From the NCBI GenBank assembly GCA_025055465.1, contig JANWXA010000024.1:1-14433 (forward strand): a DNA stretch of 14,433 nt, in the 5' to 3' direction. The notes under the pieces were generated by a model. That model did no database searches. It was not told the DNA's origin and worked only from the letters and a program-made list of their open reading frames with translations. The stretch comes from Candidatus Kapaibacterium sp. Its GTDB lineage: Bacteria > Bacteroidota > Ignavibacteria > Kapaibacteriales > HRBIN21. Position 1 is the first letter of the stretch; every line of letters begins with the position of its first letter. Below, one piece after another: positions 1 to 6,962 of the stretch. The translations under genes and the position numbers were made by a program.

Positions 1-739
1 CTATCAGTGCGCTGCTAACGACTTGCCCAAAGACGAACACGGTTGCAGGTTGTGGGATATCATCGGACAGGAGCTCTGTGAGGTATTGTGCACATTGCTG
101 TGCCATGGCCAGTGGCGGTGCCTCCTCCAGGGGGACGGTTCGGAAAGTAGCGAGGCACCCATGGGCAAGAACCATGGTGTCCAGGTACGGTGGTTGGACG
201 TGGAGTAGGACAACCCGTTCTTCCAGTAAATCCGGGTAGGTGTAGCGCCAGAGGGGAGGTATGGCGAACAGGTCGGGCATGATCAGCGTTGTTGGAGTGT
301 CTGGCAAGCAGTGGGCTCGAAGCAGCTCGATCTCGTTCCTGTTGTAAGTGATTGCTATCCCTTGCAGCGGGGCCCTCTTTCCGGCACCGAGCGGCAGGAT
401 AAAAGTAGCGTAGTGCTGGCGGTCATAGTCTGTGAGGAATTGCTGTAGCTCGAATTCGGCAATGCCTGGAAGGGACTGGATATTTGCCGCATCCGCCTCG
501 ATGGGAAACGTGTGTAGGAGTGCTGCCAGTTCTGGGGACAGTGCTACGCGAAGTTCTTTGGGGAGCGCAGGCAGAGTGGATACCCATTGTCTTATTGCGG
601 TGTGAGCCATTACCATTGGGCTTTCGGAATGCTGAAGCGGAATGCGTTCGACGGTGTGGAGGCGGAGTCCGCGGTGTGTATACTCTATTGAGGCTGCCCA
701 GAGGATGGCAGGGGTGATATGGGTAGCGCCAACAAACAC
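1..739 (-). CDS. Partial protein with possible actin-like (PilM/DUF3822-type) fold, runs off left edge
   Basis: An uninterrupted reading frame of 246 codons runs from a GTG at 739 to the left edge; the C-terminus is missing. The GTG lies 5 bp after the stop of the ComEA-type gene, matching the tight spacing of the whole block. The frame is also open further upstream inside that gene, but I saw no ATG there. The N-terminus (FVGATHITPAILWAASIE) followed by GLRLHTVERIPL resembles the opening beta-strand pair of an actin-like ATPase fold. Residues 175-215 (VVLLHVQPPYLDTMVLAHG, then FRTVPL) resemble the second-half strand pair of PilM-like proteins ('self' strand, 'small g' strand, then R-x-x-P-L), and VFVFGQV near residue 234 fits a third strand. 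In Bacteroidota the DUF3822 family has such a fold. There is no signal peptide or membrane segment. That the frame is coding is fairly secure; the fold is inference and the function unknown. Confidence 0.6.
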   Translation of the reverse strand, partial: MFVGATHITPAILWAASIEYTHRGLRLHTVERIPLQHSESPMVMAHTAIRQWVSTLPALPKELRVALSPELAALLHTFPIEADAANIQSLPGIAEFELQQFLTDYDRQHYATFILPLGAGKRAPLQGIAITYNRNEIELLRAHCLPDTPTTLIMPDLFAIPPLWRYTYPDLLEERVVLLHVQPPYLDTMVLAHGCLATFRTVPLEEAPPLAMAQQCAQYLTELLSDDIPQPATVFVFGQVVSSALI

Positions 740-744
740 AGTGT

Positions 745-1215
745 TTACTTTACGCGAACGTAGGGACGGATACGCTCGAACTTTTTCGGCCCGATACCCT
801 TTACTTCCAGGAGTTCCTCCGGAGTTTCAAAGGGCTTTTGCTGGCGGTATTCTACGATGCGTTCGGCAATGACTGCTCCTATGCCGGGAAGGCTCATTAG
901 CTCTGCTTTCGTGGCGATATTGATGTTGACGGAGGCCGTAGGAGGTAAGCTGCGGGACTGCCTCTGAACCCGCGTCGTGTCGGGCGACGAATCTTTCTGG
1001 GGGATAGATGCTGGGGTATTGGCCAGGGTGTCGTATTGAACCCATGTTATACTATCCAGCAGGTGGCGAAGCTGAGCTGATGTGATGATGGGTTGCGGCT
1101 GGATGAACCAGCGGTGGAGAGCTCCCAGCGCCAGGAAGCCCAAGATGGCCGTTACCGCCCACGCTTCTCGCCGATTGATGCCCAGAGACCGTTGAAGCTT
1201 GTCCCATAGGAGCAT
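745..1215 (-). CDS. ComEA-type helix-hairpin-helix protein with one membrane anchor
   Basis: A 156-residue protein. Residues 18-38 (AWAVTAILGFLALGALHRWF) form a single transmembrane segment, followed by a polar low-complexity linker (about 60-92). A C-terminal double helix-hairpin-helix module spans 94-156, with the typical VNINIATKAELMSLPGIG and EVKGIGPKKFERI signatures. ComEA-family proteins use this module to bind double-stranded DNA without sequence specificity at the outer face of the inner membrane during natural transformation. Very similar short proteins of unproven function also occur widely. I place the start at the ATG at 1215 because it overlaps the dnaJ stop as TAATG, implying translational coupling. 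An in-frame ATG 11 codons upstream (1248) would overlap dnaJ by 34 bp. The domain call is secure; the competence role is inferred from the family. Confidence 0.88.
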   Translation of the reverse strand: MLLWDKLQRSLGINRREAWAVTAILGFLALGALHRWFIQPQPIITSAQLRHLLDSITWVQYDTLANTPASIPQKDSSPDTTRVQRQSRSLPPTASVNINIATKAELMSLPGIGAVIAERIVEYRQQKPFETPEELLEVKGIGPKKFERIRPYVRVK

Positions 1216-2378
1216 TACGGAGACCAGGTTTCCCGGACCTTTCCCCAAAGGGTGCCCTTAGAACGGCGGAACTTGGCATTACGTTGTCCCGGGGGCTGGA
1301 AGTTGGGGTGCTGGACGAGCTGCTCCAACAGCTTCCTCTCTTCAGCTGTGAGCTGTTCTGGAACATAGATTGAGATGTGCACGTAGTGGTCGCCACGCTT
1401 GTGGCTATCAATAGCAGGTAGACCTTGTTCAGGGAGGCGAATGGTTGCCCCGGGTTGGGTTCCGGGCTTGAGCTGGATGGAGGTGATTCCCCAAATGGTT
1501 GGTACTTTTACGGTTGCACCGAGAGCGGCCTCGGCAAAGCTGACAGTCAGAGTGGCGTGGATGTCTGACCCGTCCCGTTGAAAGAGCGGGTGTTCGACTT
1601 CTTCGATAATCACAATGAGATTGCCCGTGGGAGCTTTTCGCTGACCAGCATTGCCTTCACCCCGTAGGGTAAGATAATAGCCCTCAGCAACCCCTGGTGG
1701 AATCCGAACCGTGACGGTTGCTTTCTCTCGGACTCGTCCGCCACCATGGCACTTGGGGCACGGGTCGATCAAGAGCTGACCGCTTCCACCACACGTGGAG
1801 CAGGTAACGATCTGGATCACGTGTCCGAATAGGGAACGGCTGACGTGTTGTACTTCGCCACGTCCGTGGCACTGAGGGCACATCTGGGTTTTTCCGCTAC
1901 GGCTGCCGCTTCCGCCACAGGCCGAGCAAGAGTTCCAGCGGGAAAGTTCTACTGTCTTCTCGGCCCCGTGAGCGATTTCCTCTAAGGATAGGCGTAGCCG
2001 GATTCGGATATCCGTGCCGGGCTCGCTCTGTGTGCGATGCCGGGTCTCTGAGGACGGGCTGCCGAAGAGGCCTCCGAAGAAATCATCACTCAAAAGGTCA
2101 GCAAAATAGCGGAAGACATCTTCCAAGGTTGAAAAGTGTGGTGCAGCAGCTCCTCCGGATTGAAGTCCGGAATGTCCGTAACGGTCGTAGAGTGCTCGCT
2201 TTTCCGGATCGCTCAAGACGGCATAAGCTTCGGCAACTTCTTTGAAGCGCTCTTCTGCTTCCTTGTTGCCGGGATTTCGATCCGGGTGATACTGTAGTGC
2301 CAGCTTTCGGTAAGCAGCTTTGATTTCCTCCAGCGTCGCAGAGCGAGAAACCCCCAAAATATCGTAGTAGTCACGCAT
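1215..2378 (-). CDS. dnaJ: Chaperone protein DnaJ (Hsp40, type I)
   Basis: A 387-residue type I J-protein, close to usual length. The J domain is at 1-68 with the HPD tripeptide at 31-33, which stimulates DnaK ATP hydrolysis. The linker (69-110) is short and less glycine-rich than usual, with one DDFFGGLFG patch. The zinc-finger region carries all four CxxCxGxG repeats (cysteine pairs 151/154, 167/170, 193/196, 207/210), expected to bind two zinc ions. The C-terminal substrate-binding beta domains follow (about 219-350), ending in a basic tail. The protein hands unfolded clients to DnaK in the cytoplasm. The gene starts 3 bp after the grpE stop and its own stop overlaps the ComEA-type gene, so it is an internal member of the hrcA-grpE-dnaJ operon. 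dnaK is not in the window. Confidence 0.98.
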   Translation of the reverse strand: MRDYYDILGVSRSATLEEIKAAYRKLALQYHPDRNPGNKEAEERFKEVAEAYAVLSDPEKRALYDRYGHSGLQSGGAAAPHFSTLEDVFRYFADLLSDDFFGGLFGSPSSETRHRTQSEPGTDIRIRLRLSLEEIAHGAEKTVELSRWNSCSACGGSGSRSGKTQMCPQCHGRGEVQHVSRSLFGHVIQIVTCSTCGGSGQLLIDPCPKCHGGGRVREKATVTVRIPPGVAEGYYLTLRGEGNAGQRKAPTGNLIVIIEEVEHPLFQRDGSDIHATLTVSFAEAALGATVKVPTIWGITSIQLKPGTQPGATIRLPEQGLPAIDSHKRGDHYVHISIYVPEQLTAEERKLLEQLVQHPNFQPPGQRNAKFRRSKGTLWGKVRETWSP

Positions 2379-2381
2379 AGC

Positions 2382-3068
2382 TTATGAAGATGCTTCCGGT
2401 GAGCTTGCTGGCGGATGATCTGCGTGAGGGACGCTGTGGTCTGTCTGTGGACCGGCGGAGACAACGACCCGCGGGTACCGCAGTATGCGATCTCGGAAAC
2501 GGTATCCACGCTGGAACTCTTTGATGATGTGCCCTTCTGGAATCTCCGAAGGCAGACGGAGCACGGCTTCGTGTTGGTAGATATCGAAAGGCTCCCCAGG
2601 AGAAGTCTCTATTGGTTGGACCCCAAGCTGCTCTAACAACTTGAGTATATTTCGGTAGATAAGCTCGGTTCCCTGTCGGAGTACCTCCGTGGAAGAGGAA
2701 GGGGTTTCCAACGCCATTTGAAGCTGGTCTATGATGGGGAGGAGCTGGAGAAGGAGTTGTTCGGTCAGGGTTTCTGCCCAGGTTTCCCGTTCTCGTAGCA
2801 TGCGTTTACGGTAATTCTCAAAGTCCGCCGCAAGGCGAATGTAGCGGTCGTGAAGTTCTTCGTATTCTTTCCGGAGCTGCGCAGCATCAGTGTCTGGAGA
2901 GAGCTCAGCAACAGGGGGTGCTATTTCCGCTACGGAGTCGCTCGGTGCAGCTTCTGGTGACTCTACTATGGGGAGGGGGTGTTCTTCCTCATGCTGAAGA
3001 TAGGTCTGTCGAATCTTGTCGGCCATGTCGGGGATCTGCTTATCCCCCGGTACGTACTGGGATGGCAT
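2382..3068 (-). CDS. grpE: Nucleotide exchange factor GrpE
   Basis: A 228-residue GrpE. The acidic, poorly conserved N-terminus (1-60) is followed by a long heptad-rich helix (about 62-100, including the DFENYRKRMLRER motif typical of the family). The four-helix region and the C-terminal beta-wing come next, with the signature GYRFRDRILRYPRVVV at 188-203. GrpE is a dimer that releases ADP from DnaK. The tail after 204 is extended and polar with histidines and serines. The start at 3068 gives the longest protein. An in-frame ATG at 3026 (residue 15, MADKIRQ) is a realistic alternative; neither has a convincing ribosome binding site. The gene follows hrcA after 69 bp and precedes dnaJ by 3 bp. 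Confidence 0.97.
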   Translation of the reverse strand: MPSQYVPGDKQIPDMADKIRQTYLQHEEEHPLPIVESPEAAPSDSVAEIAPPVAELSPDTDAAQLRKEYEELHDRYIRLAADFENYRKRMLRERETWAETLTEQLLLQLLPIIDQLQMALETPSSSTEVLRQGTELIYRNILKLLEQLGVQPIETSPGEPFDIYQHEAVLRLPSEIPEGHIIKEFQRGYRFRDRILRYPRVVVSAGPQTDHSVPHADHPPASSPEASS

Positions 3069-3137
3069 GGTTGAGGAACGGTCGGCGTTGAATCAACACA
3101 CTCGTGAACAGTTTAATAGACGAAAGCTTCTGGACTT

Positions 3138-4196
3138 TTATGCCTGCAGGCAAAGTTCTGAAAGGCGCTGGGCTACGGACCGAACTATAGGAATAACCTT
3201 CGGATAGAACATGCGCTTTGGCCCAATAATTCCAACAATGCCTTGTGCTGAACCGAGATGGTAACGCGCCAAAATCAGGGTATAGTCCTGCAACGTAGCA
3301 GCCCGCAGCTCCCGTCCGATACCAATGAAGATGGGTTGATGTTGAAGTTGCTGCTCGTACCGTGTCAACAGATGAAGCAGCATGGAGCTTTCTTCCATCC
3401 ATGTAGCGATTGTGCGGGCATGTTCTACGGTAGCACATTCTGGGTAGCGCAATAACTGCGATGCCCCGCTAACATACAGTTGCCACGAGGGCTGGAGCAG
3501 AAGTGGGAACTGCTGGAGCGACTGTTGGACGAGGTCTGGGAGGGGGGCAGGAAGCGGCGGCACATCGTGGAGGACCGCGCTCAAAATGTCTGGAATGGCA
3601 GATAGAGAATGACCTGCAAGGTATTCGTTCAAAAGTTGCGACAAGCGCTCAATGTGGGTTGGAGAAATGGTTAGGGGGCTCTGAACAACAAATGTTCGGA
3701 CAACGTCAGATTGAAGGACCAAGACGAGGAGCAAATGTGTAGAGCTTACCTGGATAAACTCTATACGGTGGATGATCAGTTGTTCTGGTGCAGGAAGACG
3801 AATGATTCCAATAGCGGAGGCAAGGGTGCTCAGGACACGGGAGGCGTCTTGGAGCAAGGTATCACGGTTCTCGCGAGCCTGGAGCTCGCGGGCGATAATG
3901 TTCTGTTCATGCTCGCTTAGGGTTTCTGTTTCTGTCAGGCTATCGACATAGGCACGATAGCCCTTGTCCGTTGGAACCCGCCCGGCAGATGTGTGGGGGT
4001 GTGTGAGGTAATGCATCTCCTCCAACTCTGCCATAACAGTGCGAATGCTGGCGGGACTCAGATTGAGCCGGCGCCGAAGATGGCGTGCCAGCACACGCGA
4101 ACCAACCGGACGGCCTCTCTGGATATAGAGGCGCACCAATGCTTGCAGTACACAGCGCTGCCGTTCCGTCAATGCTCGAAAGCTTTTTGGAGGCAT
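3138..4196 (-). CDS. hrcA: Heat-inducible transcription repressor HrcA
   Basis: A 352-residue HrcA of normal length. The N-terminal winged helix (1-75) contains LTERQ and SPASIRTVMAELEEMHYL, followed by the family hallmark SAGRVPTDKGYRAYVDSL (70-87). A GAF-like middle domain follows. The C-terminus carries the conserved GIVGIIGPKRMFYPKVIPIV segment, here near 321-340. HrcA represses chaperone genes by binding CIRCE inverted repeats and is itself folded by GroEL in well-studied bacteria. It opens the hrcA-grpE-dnaJ-comEA-like block. I found no CIRCE in the 55 bp upstream or in the hrcA-grpE gap, so either the operator lies further upstream or the regulated targets (for example groESL) are elsewhere. 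Confidence 0.97.
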   Translation of the reverse strand: MPPKSFRALTERQRCVLQALVRLYIQRGRPVGSRVLARHLRRRLNLSPASIRTVMAELEEMHYLTHPHTSAGRVPTDKGYRAYVDSLTETETLSEHEQNIIARELQARENRDTLLQDASRVLSTLASAIGIIRLPAPEQLIIHRIEFIQVSSTHLLLVLVLQSDVVRTFVVQSPLTISPTHIERLSQLLNEYLAGHSLSAIPDILSAVLHDVPPLPAPLPDLVQQSLQQFPLLLQPSWQLYVSGASQLLRYPECATVEHARTIATWMEESSMLLHLLTRYEQQLQHQPIFIGIGRELRAATLQDYTLILARYHLGSAQGIVGIIGPKRMFYPKVIPIVRSVAQRLSELCLQA

Positions 4197-4251
4197 CTCG
4201 CTGACACTACTCTACTAAGGAACATGCAATGCGACGAAGATATAACGCAGC
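4197..4251 (-). other. Short spacer upstream of hrcA without canonical CIRCE
   Basis: This 55 bp interval separates the GH2-like/membrane gene from hrcA. I looked for the TTAGCACTC-N9-GAGTGCTAA operator on both strands and did not find it. The nearest word, TTAGTAGAGTAGTG on the minus strand, does not form an inverted repeat of that type. There is no strong hairpin with a T-run, so I see no terminator between the two genes. An AT-rich TTATATC word lies about 40 bp before the hrcA start and could be part of a weak promoter, but I cannot support one. The simplest reading is that hrcA is at least partly read from upstream. Confidence 0.5.
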
Positions 4252-6732
4252 TTAGGGTATGTCCCAGAGGCTGAGTATGTATCCAACGTATGTGCTCAGC
4301 GAGTAAGCAACCTCGTAAATGCCGAAGCCGATGGCGCCTGCGACGGCAGTTACCCAGAAGGTACCGAAGAGCGTATTCCACAATCGCGTTCGGAGTAAAA
4401 TCTGGAGGCCGCGGAGCCCACGCCAAAGGCACCAGCATAGGACTAATGCATACACACTGCAAGTGAAAACCCTCAGTGCATCCACGGCGACAAGCCGCTC
4501 GCCGAAGAGCAACAGCGGTGAGGGGAATGCCAACGGAAGCGAGGCCCAGGTAAATACAGAAAATCCTGACATCCATGAGATTCGTCGGCGTACAAGGCGG
4601 GAAAACAAGCTTACCCCAGTAGCAATGCTTACACCCAGGAGCAACCAGAAAATTATGTTGGTGAGGAATCGTGGCCAGAAGCGAGTAAGAACCCATGCTG
4701 TTGCCTGGCGTAAAGGCTCCCACGGCTGGAGGTGGCATAAAAGAATAATCCAAGGGGGTTGTGCCCGCAACCACTCCTGGAAAAGGGAAGCAAAAAGAGC
4801 TGCGATAAGGCTTATTGTCCCAGCACACATCAGCGTTGTTCCGGGGTCCACAAAGCGACCGTCGCGGATGTCAGCAAAAAAGGAAGTAGTATGGCCTAAA
4901 GCTCTCCAGATATTGCTCCGCAGGCGCGGGTACCGGTTTAGGAGCCATCCGCTCAAGAGTAGCGTGGCAGCCCCTAAGAGCATATAGACTGGCGGTTTCC
5001 CCCACGGGGGTGTTCCGGGGGCGAGGAGAGGTTCTAACTCCCCCCGGAGGAACGCTTGGATGGCGGTATATGATAGGCGCGGAGTGGCTGCCGTGTCTAC
5101 GACCCCTGTAGTGCAGAGGTGGGGAGCGGCGAAGGGGAAGCTGATGAGAGGGTATGACGGAACATAGTCCTGCCAGCTCCAGATAAAGGCTCCGGCCGCT
5201 CGGGAAGCTTTGCAAAGGGTGAGGAACTCCCATATCTTTTGCGCCTGGGCTTCTTCTGAATATGGAATCAAGTAGCCGCGCTGGCTACCAGGAGCGATTG
5301 GAATGCCGCCGATGGGGAATAACGCACTGTTATGGGCATACCGGCGCCAGCGGAGCAGCTCCTGTAGGCTGTTGTTATTCTCCACAAACGGAGGATGAAG
5401 TCGTACAAAGAGGACGGGGAACTGAAGAGATAGTGTGGGCTGTGTTCTGCCGTAGAGTTCGGCCGCCAGCAAAATATTGCGCCTCTGAAGCCATTGTTGC
5501 AATTCGTGCATGTAGGTGCCGACAGCGGGGTGTTCAGTAAGAGCCTGCCAGAGGGTAAGGGCAAGGAATGCAGGGTTGCCCAATATCGGTGATAATAAAC
5601 GGAAATAATGTTGGAGTGCGAAGCGGAGAGTGGGATCGCGCAGCAGCGGCGGCGGGAGTTCTGTTACGGGCATGTCAACGATCATGGCAATCCCTGCTTC
5701 GGCACATGCCTGAAGCCATCGTGGATGTGGCGGTATCCCACGCAGGCGGACGGCATTGATGCCGAGGTTTTTGAGACGGGAAATCTCTGCCCGTTCTTGA
5801 GCCAGGGATGCCGGGATGGTGGCGCTATAGTACTCCACACCGTACAAAGGCAGTGGCTTACCGTTGCAGGTCACCATGAGGGTGTCCCCAGAGTACCCGA
5901 TGCCAACAGAGCGAAATCCAACAGAGACAACGGCCCGGTCAACGACACTATTGCCCTGTAATAGCTCAAGCCGGAGTTCGTACAGTGTTGGGCTATCTGG
6001 AGACCATAGCCGAGGTGTCGGTAGCTCTAAGGAAGTTCGGATCCCCTGAGGCAGACGGGTAGCGAGCGGCACGGTTTTCTCAGTGACCACGATGGTATCT
6101 TGGCCGTGAAGGAGGCGTAGACGGAGCAAAAGAGGTTGCGGTAGAGTTGCCTCTCCTGCAACACCGAGAGCAATGAAAAGTTGCCCTATGCGCCCGTCAG
6201 CCGTTACGGTAGTATAGGTCTCTATCTGCTGTAACCAGACCGGAGAGCTCCCCATTAAGATCAATTCTCGAAAGCAGCCTATAGGGCGCTGTGCACCGAG
6301 AAATGGGGTCGGCAGCTTGCCCGATGTCAGACGGAGCTCCAAGGTGTTACTGCCTAGCTTCCATAGGGATTTAGCCAGCGGCAAGGCATTGGGGAGGCCA
6401 TAACTTATAAGCTGCCCGGCGTGGCGTCCGTTTATGAAAACCTCAGCGATGTCGCCTAAACCCAGGGTGGATAAATGCCATTGCCAACCTAGGGCAGAAC
6501 TGTCCATGTGAAGTGTGCGACGGTAGTAGACCCGGGTACCCGAGTATGCATGTGGTAGATGGATTACTGACCAGGTATGTCCTTTGTCGGTGGACATTTC
6601 CCAAGCACCTTCCAGTGGGATGACCCAGCGTTGGGGCCAGGATCCTGACCAGGTGTATACTGAGGGTGCGCAAATAAGGCAGAAAACTGCTGTGGTGACG
6701 AAGCTGCGGGGAGCTCTATACAGAGTGGACAT
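4252..6732 (-). CDS. GH2-like (beta-galactosidase/glucuronidase scaffold) protein fused to polytopic membrane domain
   Basis: An 826-residue protein. Residues 1-26 look like a signal peptide. The GH2 sugar-binding jelly roll (about 30-165) includes the typical GDIAEVFINGRHAG stretch. An Ig-like domain (about 180-275) contains LWSPDSPTLYELRLEL, a GH2 hallmark. A TIM-barrel-like domain (about 280-560) contains the NGKPLPLYGVE and KNLGINAVRLRG motifs. WQALTE (395-400) aligns with the family WSLGNE motif, so the acid/base glutamate (E400) is kept but the preceding asparagine is threonine. GAFIWSWQDY (514-523) matches the late-barrel motif. Where the nucleophile (usually in SEYG) should lie, I read FPIGGIPIAP (472-481) with no glutamate, so retaining hydrolysis is doubtful. 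From about 580 to the end there are some six hydrophobic helices, distantly reminiscent of Yip1-type domains. It probably displays a carbohydrate-interacting domain outside the inner membrane. Substrate unknown; its role next to hrcA is unexplained. Confidence 0.85.
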   Translation of the reverse strand: MSTLYRAPRSFVTTAVFCLICAPSVYTWSGSWPQRWVIPLEGAWEMSTDKGHTWSVIHLPHAYSGTRVYYRRTLHMDSSALGWQWHLSTLGLGDIAEVFINGRHAGQLISYGLPNALPLAKSLWKLGSNTLELRLTSGKLPTPFLGAQRPIGCFRELILMGSSPVWLQQIETYTTVTADGRIGQLFIALGVAGEATLPQPLLLRLRLLHGQDTIVVTEKTVPLATRLPQGIRTSLELPTPRLWSPDSPTLYELRLELLQGNSVVDRAVVSVGFRSVGIGYSGDTLMVTCNGKPLPLYGVEYYSATIPASLAQERAEISRLKNLGINAVRLRGIPPHPRWLQACAEAGIAMIVDMPVTELPPPLLRDPTLRFALQHYFRLLSPILGNPAFLALTLWQALTEHPAVGTYMHELQQWLQRRNILLAAELYGRTQPTLSLQFPVLFVRLHPPFVENNNSLQELLRWRRYAHNSALFPIGGIPIAPGSQRGYLIPYSEEAQAQKIWEFLTLCKASRAAGAFIWSWQDYVPSYPLISFPFAAPHLCTTGVVDTAATPRLSYTAIQAFLRGELEPLLAPGTPPWGKPPVYMLLGAATLLLSGWLLNRYPRLRSNIWRALGHTTSFFADIRDGRFVDPGTTLMCAGTISLIAALFASLFQEWLRAQPPWIILLCHLQPWEPLRQATAWVLTRFWPRFLTNIIFWLLLGVSIATGVSLFSRLVRRRISWMSGFSVFTWASLPLAFPSPLLLFGERLVAVDALRVFTCSVYALVLCWCLWRGLRGLQILLRTRLWNTLFGTFWVTAVAGAIGFGIYEVAYSLSTYVGYILSLWDIP

Positions 6733-6958
6733 TGGGGAGTATCTCCTCAGAGGGGCTTATGCCGCTACGACCGAAGGACTCTGCGGCAGTTTGATACATA
6801 TCCCTGTAACCGTGTGGAATCAGGTTCGCTTGGGTAGTGCCTGGCGGTACTGCAGCGGGGGTTTCGTAAGGTAGGTAGGTGGACTGGCATTTCGCCATTA
6901 GAAGACAATGTCCCGGCGATATCTGGGGTGTACTGTGTGGAAAGGAGGGCAACTGCAT
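6716..6958 (-). CDS. Candidate small protein, 80 codons, unrecognised
   Basis: A possible small gene fills the only sizeable gap in the window. Its ATG at 6958 lies 4 bp after the stop of the DUF1460 gene, and its TAG stop overlaps the next gene's start by 17 bp, the same packing seen elsewhere on this strand. A shorter start at 6898 would give 60 residues (MAKCQSTYLPYE...). The second half (LIPHGYRDMYQTAAESFG and following) is a balanced, soluble-looking mix of residues. The first half is proline- and serine-rich with no clear fold. There is no signal peptide, membrane segment or recognisable domain. I cannot tell it from a chance open frame, and the region may instead be an untranslated leader for the GH2-like gene. 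Confidence 0.33.
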   Translation of the reverse strand: MQLPSFPHSTPQISPGHCLLMAKCQSTYLPYETPAAVPPGTTQANLIPHGYRDMYQTAAESFGRSGISPSEEILPNVHSV

Positions 6959-6962
6959 TGTT
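6733..6962. other. Largest intergenic gap (230 bp)
   Basis: This is the only gap over 100 bp. Apart from the candidate small gene on the minus strand it holds little I can name. There is no canonical minus 35/minus 10 pair, no Bacteroidetes TAnnTTTG box on the minus strand, and no terminator hairpin followed by a T-run. A weak stem (TGCCGC at 6760-6765 pairing with GCGGCA at 6783-6788, 17-base loop) is probably chance. By position it is the most likely place for a promoter feeding the GH2-like gene and hrcA. Confidence 0.4.

Noticed and set aside
511..525. GAGTGCT word resembling a CIRCE half-site
   Set aside because: No partner TTAGCACTC nine bases away, and it lies inside a coding frame; the same holds for similar words near 2188, 5611, 12259 and 12785.
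4169..4828. A 219-codon minus-strand frame overlapping the C-terminal membrane domain and the hrcA start
   Set aside because: It is a frame-shifted reading of the GH2-like gene with cysteine/arginine-rich composition and overlaps two well-supported genes.
4319..4987. A 222-codon plus-strand open frame inside the GH2-like/membrane gene
   Set aside because: Rich in Arg, Ser and Pro with no domain pattern, and it lies wholly antisense to a gene with clear family motifs.
6760..6788. A TGCCGC/GCGGCA inverted repeat in the large gap, as a terminator or operator
   Set aside because: Only six base pairs with a 17-base loop and no T-run on either strand; expected by chance.
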